A program made the translations under genes and the position numbers. Positions 27,924-38,352 of a stretch of 64,000 bases of DNA are shown piece after piece; positions within the stretch are counted from its first letter, which is position 1; each line of letters opens with the position of its first letter. Source of the stretch: Streptomyces sp. B21-105 (GTDB lineage: Bacteria > Actinomycetota > Actinomycetes > Streptomycetales > Streptomycetaceae); contig NZ_JARUMJ010000001.1 in the NCBI RefSeq assembly GCF_036898465.1, positions 6,386,001-6,450,000 of the forward strand. Direction: 5' to 3'. The notes under the pieces are model-generated. The model ran no database searches, was not told the DNA's origin, and was given only the letters and a program-made list of their open reading frames with translations.

Positions 27924-28316
27924 TCAGATCTTGATGACGTGGACCCCCGAGCCGCACAACATGTGGAGATCCTCGGGGTCGGACGTCAGGACGGTCACGG
28001 GGGCGGGTGAGGCGAGTGCGCTGGCGGCGACGATGGCGTCGAGGGCGTATTTGTGGCCGTGCAGGCCGGCTGCGGCGAGGAGTTTGCTCGCGTGGCGGGC
28101 GATGGCTTCGGTGGGCGGGAGGATGTTGACGCGGGAGACGGCGTGGTCGAAGCGGGCCTGGCTGGTCCTGGGGTCGCGGGCTTCGGCGAGGGTGACGGAG
28201 CTGGTGATGACGCGGATATCCTCGGCCTCGGCGGCGACGAGCCACTCGGTGAGTTCGGGTGCGCGGCGTACGAGCTTGGACAGACCTTCGCAGTCCAGGA
28301 CAAGGGTGCCGCTCAC
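27924..28316 (-). CDS. vapC: PIN-domain toxin (VapC type)
   Basis: 130 residues forming a PIN domain with the acidic residues expected for Mg2+-dependent RNA cleavage: LDCEGL near the N-terminus, LAEARD (about residue 45), ALDAIVAA (about 93) and TSDPEDL (about 112). VapC toxins usually cut tRNA or rRNA loops. The GTG start overlaps the antitoxin stop (GTGA, 28313-28316), so toxin translation depends on antitoxin translation. The family call is firm; the RNA target is unknown. Confidence 0.88.
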   Translation of the reverse strand: MSGTLVLDCEGLSKLVRRAPELTEWLVAAEAEDIRVITSSVTLAEARDPRTSQARFDHAVSRVNILPPTEAIARHASKLLAAAGLHGHKYALDAIVAASALASPAPVTVLTSDPEDLHMLCGSGVHVIKI

Positions 28317-28591
28317 GCGGCGTCCGCCGAGCCGGCCGCGTCGCCGCGCAGGAGCGCTCGCTTGGCGTCGACCGCAGCCTGGTCGACCGGGCCGTGCTCG
28401 CCTTCGGCGTCCTCGATGAGTTCGCGCAGTCGGTCGCGTTCCAGTTGGCGCTGGATGAGGGCTTCGACGTAGGCGGACATGCCGCGCTTCCCGGTGCGTG
28501 CCTTGAGCGCCGCGATGGTGCCTTCGTGGAGGGAGACGGAGACCGGGCGGACGGGACCTTCGCCGGGAGCGGGATCGGGGGTGGTGCCCAT
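28313..28591 (-). CDS. vapB: Ribbon-helix-helix antitoxin (VapB type)
   Basis: 92 residues. The segment PVSVSLHEGTIAALKARTG then RGMSAYVEALIQRQLERDRL is a ribbon-helix-helix DNA-binding motif, and the acidic C-terminal part would wrap the toxin. It is the first gene of the pair, 4 bp overlapping with the PIN toxin. The ATG is only 6 bp from a TAATAT -10-like hexamer, so the mRNA may be leaderless, and an inverted repeat overlaps the promoter as expected for autorepression. Confidence 0.85.
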   Translation of the reverse strand: MGTTPDPAPGEGPVRPVSVSLHEGTIAALKARTGKRGMSAYVEALIQRQLERDRLRELIEDAEGEHGPVDQAAVDAKRALLRGDAAGSADAA

Positions 28592-28601
28592 GGAGCTATA
28601 T

Positions 28602-28618
28602 TAACAAAACTCTTGTTA
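28602..28618 (-). promoter_or_regulatory. Toxin-antitoxin promoter/operator
   Basis: Perfect inverted repeat TAACAA-AACTC-TTGTTA directly upstream of the antitoxin ATG, in a 25-bp AT-rich island. On the minus strand it overlaps a TAATAT -10 candidate. Likely the autoregulatory operator. Confidence 0.6.
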
Positions 28619-28743
28619 TTGGGTGGGGTGATTCTGTGGCGTTGCGGCTTGACCGGAGGCAGACGGCGGATTGCCTCGCGGGGTACAGATCCTCGGGCCC
28701 TGAAGAGTGCCACGGCCGTACGTACGCCCTGGAGGCTTACGGC

Positions 28744-28777
28744 CTGACCGAGGAACACCTCTGACCGAGGAACACCT
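28744..28777. repeat. 17-bp tandem repeat, two copies
   Basis: CTGACCGAGGAACACCT at 28744-28760 is repeated exactly at 28761-28777, with the first bases of a third unit following. Confidence 0.85.
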
Positions 28778-28780
28778 CTG

Positions 28781-29010
28781 ACCGTGGTGCACGCCCCGTT
28801 CACCGAGAAGGGCGCGCGTCTGGAGGAGTTTCTGCGGGCCGAGCAGAGTTCGTGCCCGACGTGGGAGCGCAGCTCTCGCATGCCGACCCGTCCCAGCTCG
28901 TGGCCCAGCACCCGCACCGTGCCGCGGGTGGGGTGCAGGAGGCTGAGGAGGGTGGTCCTCCCCGCGCCGTTGGCGCCGAGCAGCGCCATCGACCTCCTTG
29001 AACCGTTCCT
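28781..29010 (-). pseudogene. Decayed ABC transporter ATPase fragment
   Basis: On the minus strand a frame reads MALLGANGAGRTTLLSLL, HPTRGTVRVLGHELGRV and MRELRSHVGH. This is a recognisable ABC ATPase N-terminal part with Walker A (its Lys changed to Arg) and the strand after it, but shortened by a few residues after LLSLL and lacking signature and Walker B. It then dissolves into unrelated sequence. There is no functional start or stop. It is a relic of an ABC gene, consistent with rearrangement in this stretch. Confidence 0.65.
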
Positions 29011-29411
29011 GTGGACTGAGCAGAAGTGGGTCCTGCTCAGCCGCACGCCCCGGACGGTCTTGGGCGCACTGGTTACCGGCGTACTCGCCCCCGGGGCAGC
29101 GACACGCATCCGGTGCGTGGTCCGAACCCGGGAGGCCGGCTCCCGCACGACCTGGACATATGGGTACGGCCAAAGGTGACGGGGAGGCCCCGAGCCGTCT
29201 CGCTGGTGGAGCGGGGGCCCCGCACACCGGCGCCGTACCCGGCGTCCCAGACCGCACGGTCACGGTAGCCCGAACGACCCGTCGCGCCGCAAGCCCAGAA
29301 GCCGACCATCGCACGATCGAGCTGAAACGACGTTATGCATGCTCCAGAGCGAGCGGCTGACAACCCCCGGGCCGGAGATTCATCCCGTGGGATCTCCTGG
29401 GGCCCATCCCC
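29011..29411. other. Gap between ABC relic and sdaA
   Basis: No gene is supported on either strand. The bases near 29320-29345 are AT-richer. No terminator hairpin for sdaA was recognised. Confidence 0.4.
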
Positions 29412-30779
<1,368 letters not shown>

Positions 30780-30800
30780 GGGAACTCCTCGAGAAAGGGC

Positions 30801-30826
30801 GGGGGCGCACGCCGTCGGGCGCCCCC
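30801..30826 (-). terminator. Hairpin between glyA and sdaA
   Basis: 8-bp perfect stem GGGGGCGC/GCGCCCCC with a 10-base loop, 10 bp past the glyA stop and 21 bp before sdaA. It could be a partial terminator. Confidence 0.55.
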
Positions 30827-30835
30827 ACCAGGGAA

Positions 30836-32098
30836 CTACTTGTTCAGACCGGGGTACAGGGGGTGCCTGTGGGCGAGGGCGGTGACCCGGGCCTTGAGGG
30901 ATTCGGCGTCGTAGGACGGCTTGAGGGTCTGCGCGATGACGTCGGCGACCTCGGCGAAGTCCTCGGCGGTGAAGCCGCGGGTGGCCAGGGCCGGCGTGCC
31001 GATGCGTAGACCCGAGGTGACCATCGGCGGACGCGGGTCGTCGGGGACGGCGTTGCGGTTGACGGTGATGCCGACCTCGTGCAGGCGGTCCTCGGCCTGC
31101 TGTCCGTCCAGGTCGGAGGCGCGCAGGTCGACCAGAACGAGGTGGACGTCGGTACCGCCGGACAGGACGTTCACCCCGGCCTCGCGGGCGTCCGGCGCGG
31201 TGAGGCGTTCGGCGAGGATCTTCGCGCCCTCGACCGTGCGGGCCTGGCGCTCCTTGAACTCCTCGCTCGCGGCGACCTTGAAGGAGACGGCCTTGGCGGC
31301 GATGACGTGCTCCAGGGGGCCGCCCTGGAAGCCGGGGAAGACGGAGGAGTTCAGCTTCTTCGCGAACTCCTTCTTCGCCAGGATGATGCCGCCGCGCGGG
31401 CCGCCGAGCGTCTTGTGGGTGGTGGAGGTGACGACGTCGGCGTACTCCACCGGGTTGGGGTGGAGACCGGCCGCGACCAGGCCCGCGAAGTGCGCCATGT
31501 CGACCCACAGGAACGCCTCGACCTCGTCCGCGATGCGGCGGAACTCGGCGAAGTCCAGCTGCCGGGGGTACGCGGACCAGCCGGCGATGATGACCTTGGG
31601 GCGGTGTTCCTTGGCGAGGCGTTCCACCTCGGCCATGTCGACCAGGCCGGCGCCGTCGACGTGGTAGGCGACCACGTCGAACTGCTTGCCGGAGAAGTTG
31701 AGCCGCATGCCGTGGGTGAGATGGCCGCCGTGGGCGAGGTCCAGGCCGAGGATGGTGTCGCCGGGCTGGGCCAGGGCGAACAGGGCGGCCTGGTTGGCGG
31801 AGGCGCCGGAGTGCGGCTGGACGTTGGCGTACTCGGCGCCGAAGAGGTCCTTGACCCGGTCGATGGCGATCTGCTCGGCGACGTCGACGTGCTCGCAGCC
31901 GCCGTAGTAGCGGCGGCCGGGGTAGCCCTCGGCGTACTTGTTGGTCAGGACCGAGCCCTGGGCCTCCATGACCGCGAGCGGCGCGAAGTTCTCCGAGGCG
32001 ATCATCTCGAGCGTGGACTGCTGGCGGTTCAGCTCGGCGTCGACCGCGGCCGCGATCTCCGGATCGAGCTCGTGCAGGGACGTGTTCAGGACGGACAT
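30836..32098 (-). CDS. glyA: Serine hydroxymethyltransferase
   Basis: 420 residues, fold-type I PLP enzyme interconverting glycine plus methylene-THF and serine. Motifs: [36 protein letters not shown], and the PLP-lysine segment [13 protein letters not shown]. Length and motifs are normal. It lies 14 bp behind gcvH, clearly the same operon. In this context it takes the methylene-THF made by glycine cleavage plus a second glycine to serine, which SdaA next door can deaminate. Confidence 0.97.
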   Translation of the reverse strand: MSVLNTSLHELDPEIAAAVDAELNRQQSTLEMIASENFAPLAVMEAQGSVLTNKYAEGYPGRRYYGGCEHVDVAEQIAIDRVKDLFGAEYANVQPHSGASANQAALFALAQPGDTILGLDLAHGGHLTHGMRLNFSGKQFDVVAYHVDGAGLVDMAEVERLAKEHRPKVIIAGWSAYPRQLDFAEFRRIADEVEAFLWVDMAHFAGLVAAGLHPNPVEYADVVTSTTHKTLGGPRGGIILAKKEFAKKLNSSVFPGFQGGPLEHVIAAKAVSFKVAASEEFKERQARTVEGAKILAERLTAPDAREAGVNVLSGGTDVHLVLVDLRASDLDGQQAEDRLHEVGITVNRNAVPDDPRPPMVTSGLRIGTPALATRGFTAEDFAEVADVIAQTLKPSYDAESLKARVTALAHRHPLYPGLNK

Positions 32099-32112
32099 AC
32101 GACTACGACTCC

Positions 32113-32490
32113 TCAGCCGGCGGTGTAGGCGGTGTACTCGTCGGCGGAGAGCAGATCGTCCGGCTCGCCCGTGACGCGTACCTTGAACAGCCACCCGCCC
32201 TCGAAGGGGGCGGAGTTCACCAGCGCCGGGTCGTCGACGACGTCCTGGTTGACCTCGGTGATCTCACCGGAGACCGGGGCGTACAGCTCGCTGACCGACT
32301 TGGTCGACTCCAGCTCGCCGCAGGACTCGCCCGCGGCCACCGTGGCGCCGGCCTCCGGAAGCTGGACGAAGACCACGTCACCGAGCGCGTTGGCCGCGTG
32401 CTCCGTGATGCCGACCGTCGAGACGCCGTCCTCGGCGACCGACAGCCACTCGTGCTCCTTGCTGTAGCGCAGCTGCTGGGGGTTGCTCAT
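32113..32490 (-). CDS. gcvH: Glycine cleavage system H protein
   Basis: 125 residues, lipoyl-carrier protein that shuttles the methylamine intermediate between the P, T and L proteins. The lipoylation motif is [11 protein letters not shown] with Lys 64. The GGWLFKVRV and DEYTAYTAG ends are typical. ATG at 32490 with AGGAG about 11 bases upstream. It lies between gcvT (119 bp before) and glyA (14 bp after). Confidence 0.97.
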   Translation of the reverse strand: MSNPQQLRYSKEHEWLSVAEDGVSTVGITEHAANALGDVVFVQLPEAGATVAAGESCGELESTKSVSELYAPVSGEITEVNQDVVDDPALVNSAPFEGGWLFKVRVTGEPDDLLSADEYTAYTAG

Positions 32491-32609
32491 GGCCTGAATT
32501 CTCCTGTACGCGGGGGACTGCTGATGAAGGGGGACGGTCCAGGGGCCGGGCATGGCACGGGTGAGCGGTGCGAAGGTGCGCGCGGTCACCCGCGGCCCGG
32601 GCCCAGTGT

Positions 32610-33728
32610 CTACTTCTGGCGCTTGTAGAAGGGCAGCGCCACGACCTCGTACGGCTCGTGACTGCCCCGGATGTCCACGCCCACGCCCGGGGTGCCCGGC
32701 GCGGCGTGCGCGGCGTCGACGTACGCCATCGCGATCGGCTTGCCCAGCGTCGGGGACGGCGCCCCGGAGGTGACCTCGCCGATCACCTCGCCGCCCGAAA
32801 CGACGGCGTACCCGGCGCGCGGGACGCGGCGGCCCTCGGCGACCAGGCCGACCAGGACGCGCGGCGGCTGCCGCTCGGCCAGCGCCGCCGCCTCGGCGAG
32901 CGCCGCACGCCCGACGAAGTCGCCCTCCTTCTCGAACTTCACCACGCGCCCGAGGCCCGCGTCGAAGGGGGTGAGGGAGAGGCTCAGCTCGTGCCCGTAC
33001 AGCGGCATGCCCGCCTCCAGGCGCAGCGTGTCCCGGCAGGACAGACCGCACGGGACCAGCCCGACGCCCTCGCCGGCCTTGGTCAGCGCCTGCCACAGCT
33101 CGACGGCGTGCTCCGGCTTCACGAACAGCTCGAAACCGTCCTCGCCGGTGTAACCGGTACGCGCGATGAGCGCGGGGACGCCGGCGACGGTGCCGGGCAG
33201 GCCCGCGTAGTACTTCAGGCCGTCGAGGTCGGCGTCGGTGACGGCCGCGAGGATGCCGGGGGACTCCGGCCCCTGGACGGCGATCAGGGCGTAGGCGTCA
33301 CGGTCGTCGCGGACCTCGACGTCGAACTCCTCGGCCAGGTTGCCCAACTCGTTCAGGACGTTCTGGGCGTTGGAGGCGTTGGAGACGATCATGTACTCGG
33401 CCTCGGCCAGCCGGTACACGATGAGGTCGTCGAGGATGCCGCCGTCCTCGGCGCAGATCATGGTGTAGCGGGCGCGGCCCACGCCCACCGCGGCGAGGTC
33501 GCCCACCAGGGCGAAGTTCAGGAACCCGGCCGCCTCCGGGCCGGTCACCGTGATCTCGCCCATGTGCGAGAGGTCGAAGAGCCCGGCCCGGGTGCGGACG
33601 GCGAGATGCTCGTCGCGTTCGGAGCCGTAGCGCAGGGGCATGTCCCAGCCGGCGAAGTCGGTCATCGTCGCGCCGAGCGAGCGATGCAGGGCATCGAGCG
33701 CGGTGTGACGGGGTGCGGTACTGCTCAT
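32610..33728 (-). CDS. gcvT: Glycine cleavage system T protein (aminomethyltransferase)
   Basis: 372 residues. It transfers the methylene group from H-protein-bound aminomethyl-lipoate to THF and releases ammonia. Motifs: [49 protein letters not shown] and [14 protein letters not shown]. First gene of the run; its mRNA begins with the tandem glycine riboswitch at 33811-34022. The P protein gene is not in this window. Confidence 0.97.
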   Translation of the reverse strand: MSSTAPRHTALDALHRSLGATMTDFAGWDMPLRYGSERDEHLAVRTRAGLFDLSHMGEITVTGPEAAGFLNFALVGDLAAVGVGRARYTMICAEDGGILDDLIVYRLAEAEYMIVSNASNAQNVLNELGNLAEEFDVEVRDDRDAYALIAVQGPESPGILAAVTDADLDGLKYYAGLPGTVAGVPALIARTGYTGEDGFELFVKPEHAVELWQALTKAGEGVGLVPCGLSCRDTLRLEAGMPLYGHELSLSLTPFDAGLGRVVKFEKEGDFVGRAALAEAAALAERQPPRVLVGLVAEGRRVPRAGYAVVSGGEVIGEVTSGAPSPTLGKPIAMAYVDAAHAAPGTPGVGVDIRGSHEPYEVVALPFYKRQK

Positions 33729-33810
33729 CGGTCGTTCGTCTCCCAAGGCGACGGGGCCCTCCCGCGCGAACGGAAGCCGGGCGCGTGGGGGGACGGCGAG
33801 GTCGTTCCTC

Positions 33811-34022
33811 CCCATCTGTCATCGGAACCTGAGAGGTTCGCCATGACCACCGCTGTGAGCGGGGCGGGACATGGCTTGCACCGTGGGTGGGACCGCCTGT
33901 GACGGCGGCCCGCTTTTCAGATGTGCCTCGCCCGCGCGGTAACGGGGCCTGAGAGATTCAAGGGAGGGACTTGCTCCTTCGGCGCCCCAGCGGAACTGCT
34001 GCTGAGGACTCTCCCGCGCGGA
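33811..34022 (-). ncRNA. Tandem glycine riboswitch upstream of gcvT
   Basis: On the minus strand, aptamer 1 (about 34022-33925) shows GGGAGAGTCC, GGCGCCGAAGGAGCAAG and AATCTCTCAGGCCCCGTTAC. Aptamer 2 (about 33925-33811) shows CATCTGAAAAGCGGG, CACCCACGGTGCAAGCC and CTCTCAGGTTCCGATGACAG, with its ends pairing CATCTG with CAGATG. This is the arrangement of tandem glycine riboswitches that turn on glycine cleavage genes when glycine is present. The 3' end is about 80 bases before the gcvT ATG. Confidence 0.92.
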
Positions 34023-34203
34023 TTCAAACGGCCGGTATGCAGTTGGCGCGGCCATCATCGCACGGCCCGCCCCCGTCGTGGCAGGCCGGTTCTGTAACCG
34101 GCTTGTGTCGCCACGCGCACGAAAACGCGAGAGACCGCGCATTACCTTCTCTTTACGCTCGATGGGGATGAGTACTACCTGGCCCCAGGGGAGGACGATC
34201 ACG

Positions 34204-34941
34204 GTGAAGAGGACTACCTCGGCGAGGACCACGGCCTTCGCGGCCGGCTCGGGTATCGCGACCGGGCCAGGGATCGCGGCCGGCTCGGGTATCGCGCTGC
34301 CCGCCCAGCCGGGCGCCCGGACCCGCGACGCGTGCTCCCGGCAGCCCGCACCCGTCGTCCGGGACCTGCGGGAGCGGGCCGGACGCAGTCCGCACCACCT
34401 GCTCTTCGGCCCGCGGGACCTGGTGGTCGTCACCGGTCTGCCCGGCAGCGGCAAGTCCACGCTGATGAGGCGCGCGGTGGACGGCGTCGGCGTCGACTCC
34501 CAGGACACCCGCGACCGCTGGGACGCCCGGATGCCCCGTTTCCTGCCCTACGCCCTCTACCGGCCGGCGGTCCGCCTCGCCCACTACGCCGGACTGCGCC
34601 GGGCGCTGCGCGCCGGCGGGGGCGTCGTGGTGCACGACTGCGGCACCCAGGCCTGGGTCCGCGACTGGCTGGCCCGCGCGGCGCGCCGCCGCGGCGGCGC
34701 CCTGCACCTGCTGGTTCTCGACGTCGGCGCGGACACGGCCCTGCGGGGCCAGCGCGAGCGCGGCCGAGGCGTCTCGCGGTACGCGTTCCTGCGGCACCGC
34801 CGCGCCGCCGCCCGTCTCCTGCGGTCGGTGGAGAAGGGCCGGCTGCCCGAGGGGTGCGGCTCCGCGGTCCTGCTCGACCGGGCCGCCGCCGACGTCCTGC
34901 GGCGCATCGGCTTCACGGGCTCGGGCTCGGGCTCGGGCTGA
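34204..34941 (+). CDS. P-loop kinase-like ATPase (AAA_33 type)
   Basis: About 245 residues. A Walker A, VVVTGLPGSGKSTL, follows a Gly/Ala/Ser-rich N-terminal stretch; later DSQDTRDRWDARM and VVHDCGTQAWVRDWLARAA resemble the nucleoside/shikimate-type P-loop kinases that modify small molecules. The substrate is unknown. The GTG at 34204 has GGGGAGGA nine bases upstream and is preferred; ATG at 34168 or 34162 would add 12-14 residues. It is divergent from the riboswitch-controlled gcv run and followed by two SseB-family genes. Confidence 0.75.
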   Translation: MKRTTSARTTAFAAGSGIATGPGIAAGSGIALPAQPGARTRDACSRQPAPVVRDLRERAGRSPHHLLFGPRDLVVVTGLPGSGKSTLMRRAVDGVGVDSQDTRDRWDARMPRFLPYALYRPAVRLAHYAGLRRALRAGGGVVVHDCGTQAWVRDWLARAARRRGGALHLLVLDVGADTALRGQRERGRGVSRYAFLRHRRAAARLLRSVEKGRLPEGCGSAVLLDRAAADVLRRIGFTGSGSGSG

Positions 34942-35126
34942 GGCCCGTGGGCCTCGCAGGCCGCGGCCCACCAGCTTCACGGGCTGATGCCCACAGCTTC
35001 ACGGGCTGCGGCCCTTCGGTCTCACCGGCCGCGGCCCATCGGTGTCATGGGCAGTGGAGGGGCCGTCGGCACCCGCTAGCCTTTCAGTCACAGCAGAGTG
35101 AGCGGTTCTTAGCAGGCGGTAGGCAG

Positions 35127-35921
35127 ATGGACTTCCCCCCGGCGGACTTCCCCGCGGACTTCCCGGCGCAGGCGCACCCCCATTCGCACGGCGGATGGCC
35201 CGGCAACGAGCTGGAGGAGGTGCTCTCCGCCTCCCTCGGTGTGCCGGGAGCCGGCGGCCGGATCGTGGAGGTGCTCGGCCGCAGCTTCGTCTGGGTGCCG
35301 CTACCCGGCGGCGGCGGCCCGCACAGCGGCCCCCTCGACCTGCCCACGGTGGAACTCGACGGCCAGGTGTACGTGCCGGTCTTCAGCTCCGAGGAGCAGT
35401 TCCGCCAGGTCGTCGGCTCGCACATGTCGTTCACCGTCGCGCCGGCCGTGGAGTTCGCCCGGGGGCTGCCGCCGCAGGCGGGCATCCTCGTCAACCCCGA
35501 CGGCATGGTCGGCGTCCCGCTGCCGCCGCCCGCCGTGGCCGAGCTGTGCCGGGCCGGCCGCACCCCGCTGGACGGTCCGGCCACCGGCGGCCGGGTCCGC
35601 CTCTACGAACCGGACTGGCAGGACGACCCGATGGACTTCCTGGCCGCGGCCTCCGCGGAGTTCGAGGCCGTCGGCGTGGTCCGCACCGCCCGCCGCTGCC
35701 TGGCCGCGATCGAGACGGCGGACCCGGTGATGTTCGTCGGAGTCGAGCTCTCGCAGTGGGACGGCGACCTGCGCGCGCTTCCCCTGGAGGCCCTCGGCCG
35801 GGCCCTGACGACGGCGGCCGCACCCTGGCCGGTCAACCTGGTCCTCCTCGACGTCGCCCAGGATCCGGTCGGCGACTGGATGCGGGAGAGGGTCCGCCCC
35901 TTCTACTCCAGGCTTCACTAG
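35127..35921 (+). CDS. SseB family protein, copy 1
   Basis: 264 residues. After a short acidic/aromatic N-terminus, LEEVLSASLG ... FVWVPLPGG ... VYVPVFSSEEQFRQV matches the SseB N-terminal domain. The C-terminal half (AAIETADPVMFVGVEL ... VGDWMRERVRPFYSRL) matches SseB_C. E. coli SseB was named for enhanced serine sensitivity; the molecular role is unsettled. ATG at 35127 is preceded by GCGGTAGGC only, a weak site. The next gene is a paralogue sharing the WMR-x5-PFY end. The location beside serine and glycine genes is suggestive. Confidence 0.8.
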   Translation: MDFPPADFPADFPAQAHPHSHGGWPGNELEEVLSASLGVPGAGGRIVEVLGRSFVWVPLPGGGGPHSGPLDLPTVELDGQVYVPVFSSEEQFRQVVGSHMSFTVAPAVEFARGLPPQAGILVNPDGMVGVPLPPPAVAELCRAGRTPLDGPATGGRVRLYEPDWQDDPMDFLAAASAEFEAVGVVRTARRCLAAIETADPVMFVGVELSQWDGDLRALPLEALGRALTTAAAPWPVNLVLLDVAQDPVGDWMRERVRPFYSRLH

Positions 35922-36055
35922 ACAGGTCCTGGCCGTGGGGCCGGGAAGCGGGCCGTCCGACGAGGCGCGGGGGCCCGCGCTCTCAACTGCTTGACCAGGC
36001 GGAGCGCCTAAGCTGGACTCCGACGCGGGGCAACTTCTCGAAGGGGCGATAAAAA

Positions 36056-36850
36056 GTGAGCGCTGGCACTGCCGCGACCGGCTCGGTCGAGCACATGCTG
36101 CGCCAGGTCACGCCCGGGCGCTACGACGCCTACGAGGCGCTCCTGCGCGCGCTCGCGACCCCCTCCTCGGGCCAGGTCTGGATGCTGCTGTGGCACGGGC
36201 AGGCGGGCTCCCCGGACGCCCAGTACGGAAACATGGAGGTCGAAGGGCACGGCTACGCGCCCTGTGTGACGTCCGCCCAGGAGCTCAGCGCCAGTGGCTG
36301 GAACCGCTCGTACGAGGTGGTCGACGGGCTGGACGTGGCCCGGACCCTCTACCCCGACCACTACGGCCTCTGGCTGAACCCGCACGCCCCCGGCGGCGGC
36401 GTCGGCATCCCGTGGCTGGATCTGCGCCGGATCGCCACCGGCCTGGAGCGTCAGCCCGCCGGGCCGCTCCGGCTGTCCGAGCCCGGCATCGAGATCCCGC
36501 AGTTCTACGCGCTCCTCGCGCAGAACGCCCACCGCGCCCAGGCGGTCCGCACGTTGCGCCGGGCCTGGGTGCAGCCGGCGCTGGGCGCGCCCTACCTGGC
36601 CATCGGGCTCGACGTGTACGACTCCTCCCCGCCGGCCGTGGACGCCGTGCGGGCGATGATGCAGCAGTCCATCGGCGCGGTGCCGGACGGGCTGCCGGTC
36701 TCCACGGTCGCGATGACCGACGACTACGACCCCGTCGTGATGTGGATGCGCGCCAACGCCCGCCCGTTCTACGACCGCGAGGCGCACGCCCCCGATCCGG
36801 CGCAGGGGCCGGGCGGCGGCTACGGTTTCCCGGGCCCGCGTCCCTACTGA
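36056..36850 (+). CDS. SseB family protein, copy 2
   Basis: 264 residues, paralogue of the preceding gene: LLRALATPSSGQVWMLLWHG ... YAPCVTSAQELSASGW (N-terminal domain) and AVRTLRRAWVQPALGAPYLAIGLDV ... VVMWMRANARPFYDRE (C-terminal domain). A Gly/Pro-rich tail ends the protein. The GTG start at 36056 follows GAAGGGGCG. There are 134 bp from the first copy, in the same direction. The two may form a heteromer; this is inference. Confidence 0.8.
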   Translation: MSAGTAATGSVEHMLRQVTPGRYDAYEALLRALATPSSGQVWMLLWHGQAGSPDAQYGNMEVEGHGYAPCVTSAQELSASGWNRSYEVVDGLDVARTLYPDHYGLWLNPHAPGGGVGIPWLDLRRIATGLERQPAGPLRLSEPGIEIPQFYALLAQNAHRAQAVRTLRRAWVQPALGAPYLAIGLDVYDSSPPAVDAVRAMMQQSIGAVPDGLPVSTVAMTDDYDPVVMWMRANARPFYDREAHAPDPAQGPGGGYGFPGPRPY

Positions 36851-37229
36851 TCCCCCGCCGCTGATCGCCCGTCAGGCGCACACCGGCGTCGCGCGCGGGG
36901 CGGCACCCGCCGTCGGCCGCGCACGGGGCCTCGCACCGAGGGCCGGATGTGTTCCCGTTCTCCCGTGATGTGACGCCGCGCACATCTGAAGCACGTGCCG
37001 TCGCTCTCCGGAAGTCGGCGCGCGACGTTCGGGTAACGGAATGTGCAGGTCGGCATCACGGTTGCGCATACTTTCGCCGTCAGATCTGGCGTGTGATCGC
37101 GCATGCGTTGAAGACTCGCCTCTCAGACGCGAGGTCGTCGATCCTGTGAGAGTGCCCATCGGCAGCAATCCGGGGTCGACTGGACAGTTGGGCCGCACTC
37201 ATCGGCGCCGGCCGCGTCGCAGGCAGTAA
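36851..37229. other. 379-bp gap before the oligopeptide importer operon
   Basis: No gene is seen. The second half is AT-richer (37030-37130, including TTGCGCATACTTTCGCC) and should carry the opp promoter. A short inverted repeat, CTCGCC...GCGAG, lies at about 37115-37133. Confidence 0.5.
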
Positions 37230-38294
37230 ATGAACCAAGCCGCCGACAGCGGCGGACAAAGGCCGGTCACCGCCGGCGAGAGGGGTCGGGTCACCGTGAC
37301 CGCACCGATCGAGACCACCGGGTCGGCAACCGAGGTGCAGCCCGAGGCTGTACTCGCGGGTGTCGATAAGGGGCAGATCGAGGGCCGTTCCCTGGGGCAG
37401 ATCGCCTGGTCCCGCTTCAAGAAGGACAAGGTCGCCGTGGCCGGCGGGGTCATCGTGATCCTGCTGATCGTGCTCGCGCTCCTCTCGCGTCCGATCCAGG
37501 CCCTGTTCGGCCTGGACCCCAACGCCTTCAACCAGGATTTGATCGACCCCAACACGTCGATCCCCCAAGGGGGCTTCGGCGGCATGAGCGGGGAGCACCC
37601 GCTCGGCGTGGACCCCAAGTTCGGGCGTGACATCGCCACCCGCATCCTGGAGGGCTCCTGGGTGTCGCTGGTCGTGGCCTTCGGGGCGACGATCCTGTCG
37701 AACACCATCGGCGCGGTCCTCGGAGTGGTCGCCGGCTACTACGGCGGGCGGGTCGACTCGATCATCAGCCGGCTGATGGACACGTTCCTCGCCTTCCCCC
37801 TCCTGCTCTTCGCCATCGCCATCTCCGCCACGCTGCAGGGCGGCGCGTTCGGCATGGAGGGACTGCCGCTCCACATCACGGTGCTCATCTTCGTCATCGG
37901 CTTCTTCAACTGGCCTTACCTGGGACGCATCGTCCGCGGCCAGACGCTCGCCCTGCGGGAACGCGAGTTCGTGGACGCGTCCCGGGGGATGGGCGCCAAG
38001 GGGCCGTACATCCTGTTCCGGGAGCTGCTGCCCAACCTGGTCGGCCCGATCATCGTCTACTCGACGCTGCTCATCCCGACCAACATCCTCTTCGAGGCCA
38101 GCCTGAGCTTCCTGGGCGTCGGCATCCAGCCCCCGCAGGCGTCGTGGGGCGGCATGCTCAACGAGGCGGTCGACTTCTACCAGGTCGATCCGCAGTACAT
38201 GATCGTGCCCGGTCTCGCCATCTTCGTGACCGTGCTGGCGTTCAACCTGCTCGGCGACGGTCTCCGTGACGCTCTCGACCCGCGCAGCCGCTGA
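37230..38294 (+). CDS. Oligopeptide ABC importer permease (OppC type)
   Basis: 354 residues: a polar cytosolic N-terminus, then six membrane helices with the OppC N-terminal TM region (VAVAGGVIVILLIVLALL) and the EAA loop EFVDASRGMGAKGPYILFRELLPNL that docks to the ATPases. It is first in a five-gene operon (C-A-B-D-F order) importing di- or oligopeptides. ATG at 37230; a GTG at 37296 with GAGAGGGG before it would also be a sound start. The gene order with the C permease before the binding protein is unusual compared with oppABCDF. Confidence 0.9.
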   Translation: MNQAADSGGQRPVTAGERGRVTVTAPIETTGSATEVQPEAVLAGVDKGQIEGRSLGQIAWSRFKKDKVAVAGGVIVILLIVLALLSRPIQALFGLDPNAFNQDLIDPNTSIPQGGFGGMSGEHPLGVDPKFGRDIATRILEGSWVSLVVAFGATILSNTIGAVLGVVAGYYGGRVDSIISRLMDTFLAFPLLLFAIAISATLQGGAFGMEGLPLHITVLIFVIGFFNWPYLGRIVRGQTLALREREFVDASRGMGAKGPYILFRELLPNLVGPIIVYSTLLIPTNILFEASLSFLGVGIQPPQASWGGMLNEAVDFYQVDPQYMIVPGLAIFVTVLAFNLLGDGLRDALDPRSR

Positions 38295-38352
38295 CGTGCA
38301 GCCGCAGCGAGAGTCCGACAGATTTCCATCAACAAAGGGGAAGCAGACCATC

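Noticed and set aside
27904..29148. 414-codon minus-strand frame spanning the toxin-antitoxin region
   Set aside because: Only its first 120 codons contain the ABC relic; the rest is an off-frame reading of the PIN and antitoxin genes.
36844..37198. Small minus-strand frames in the gap before the opp operon
   Set aside because: No ribosome binding site, no conserved motif, and composition typical of promoter DNA.
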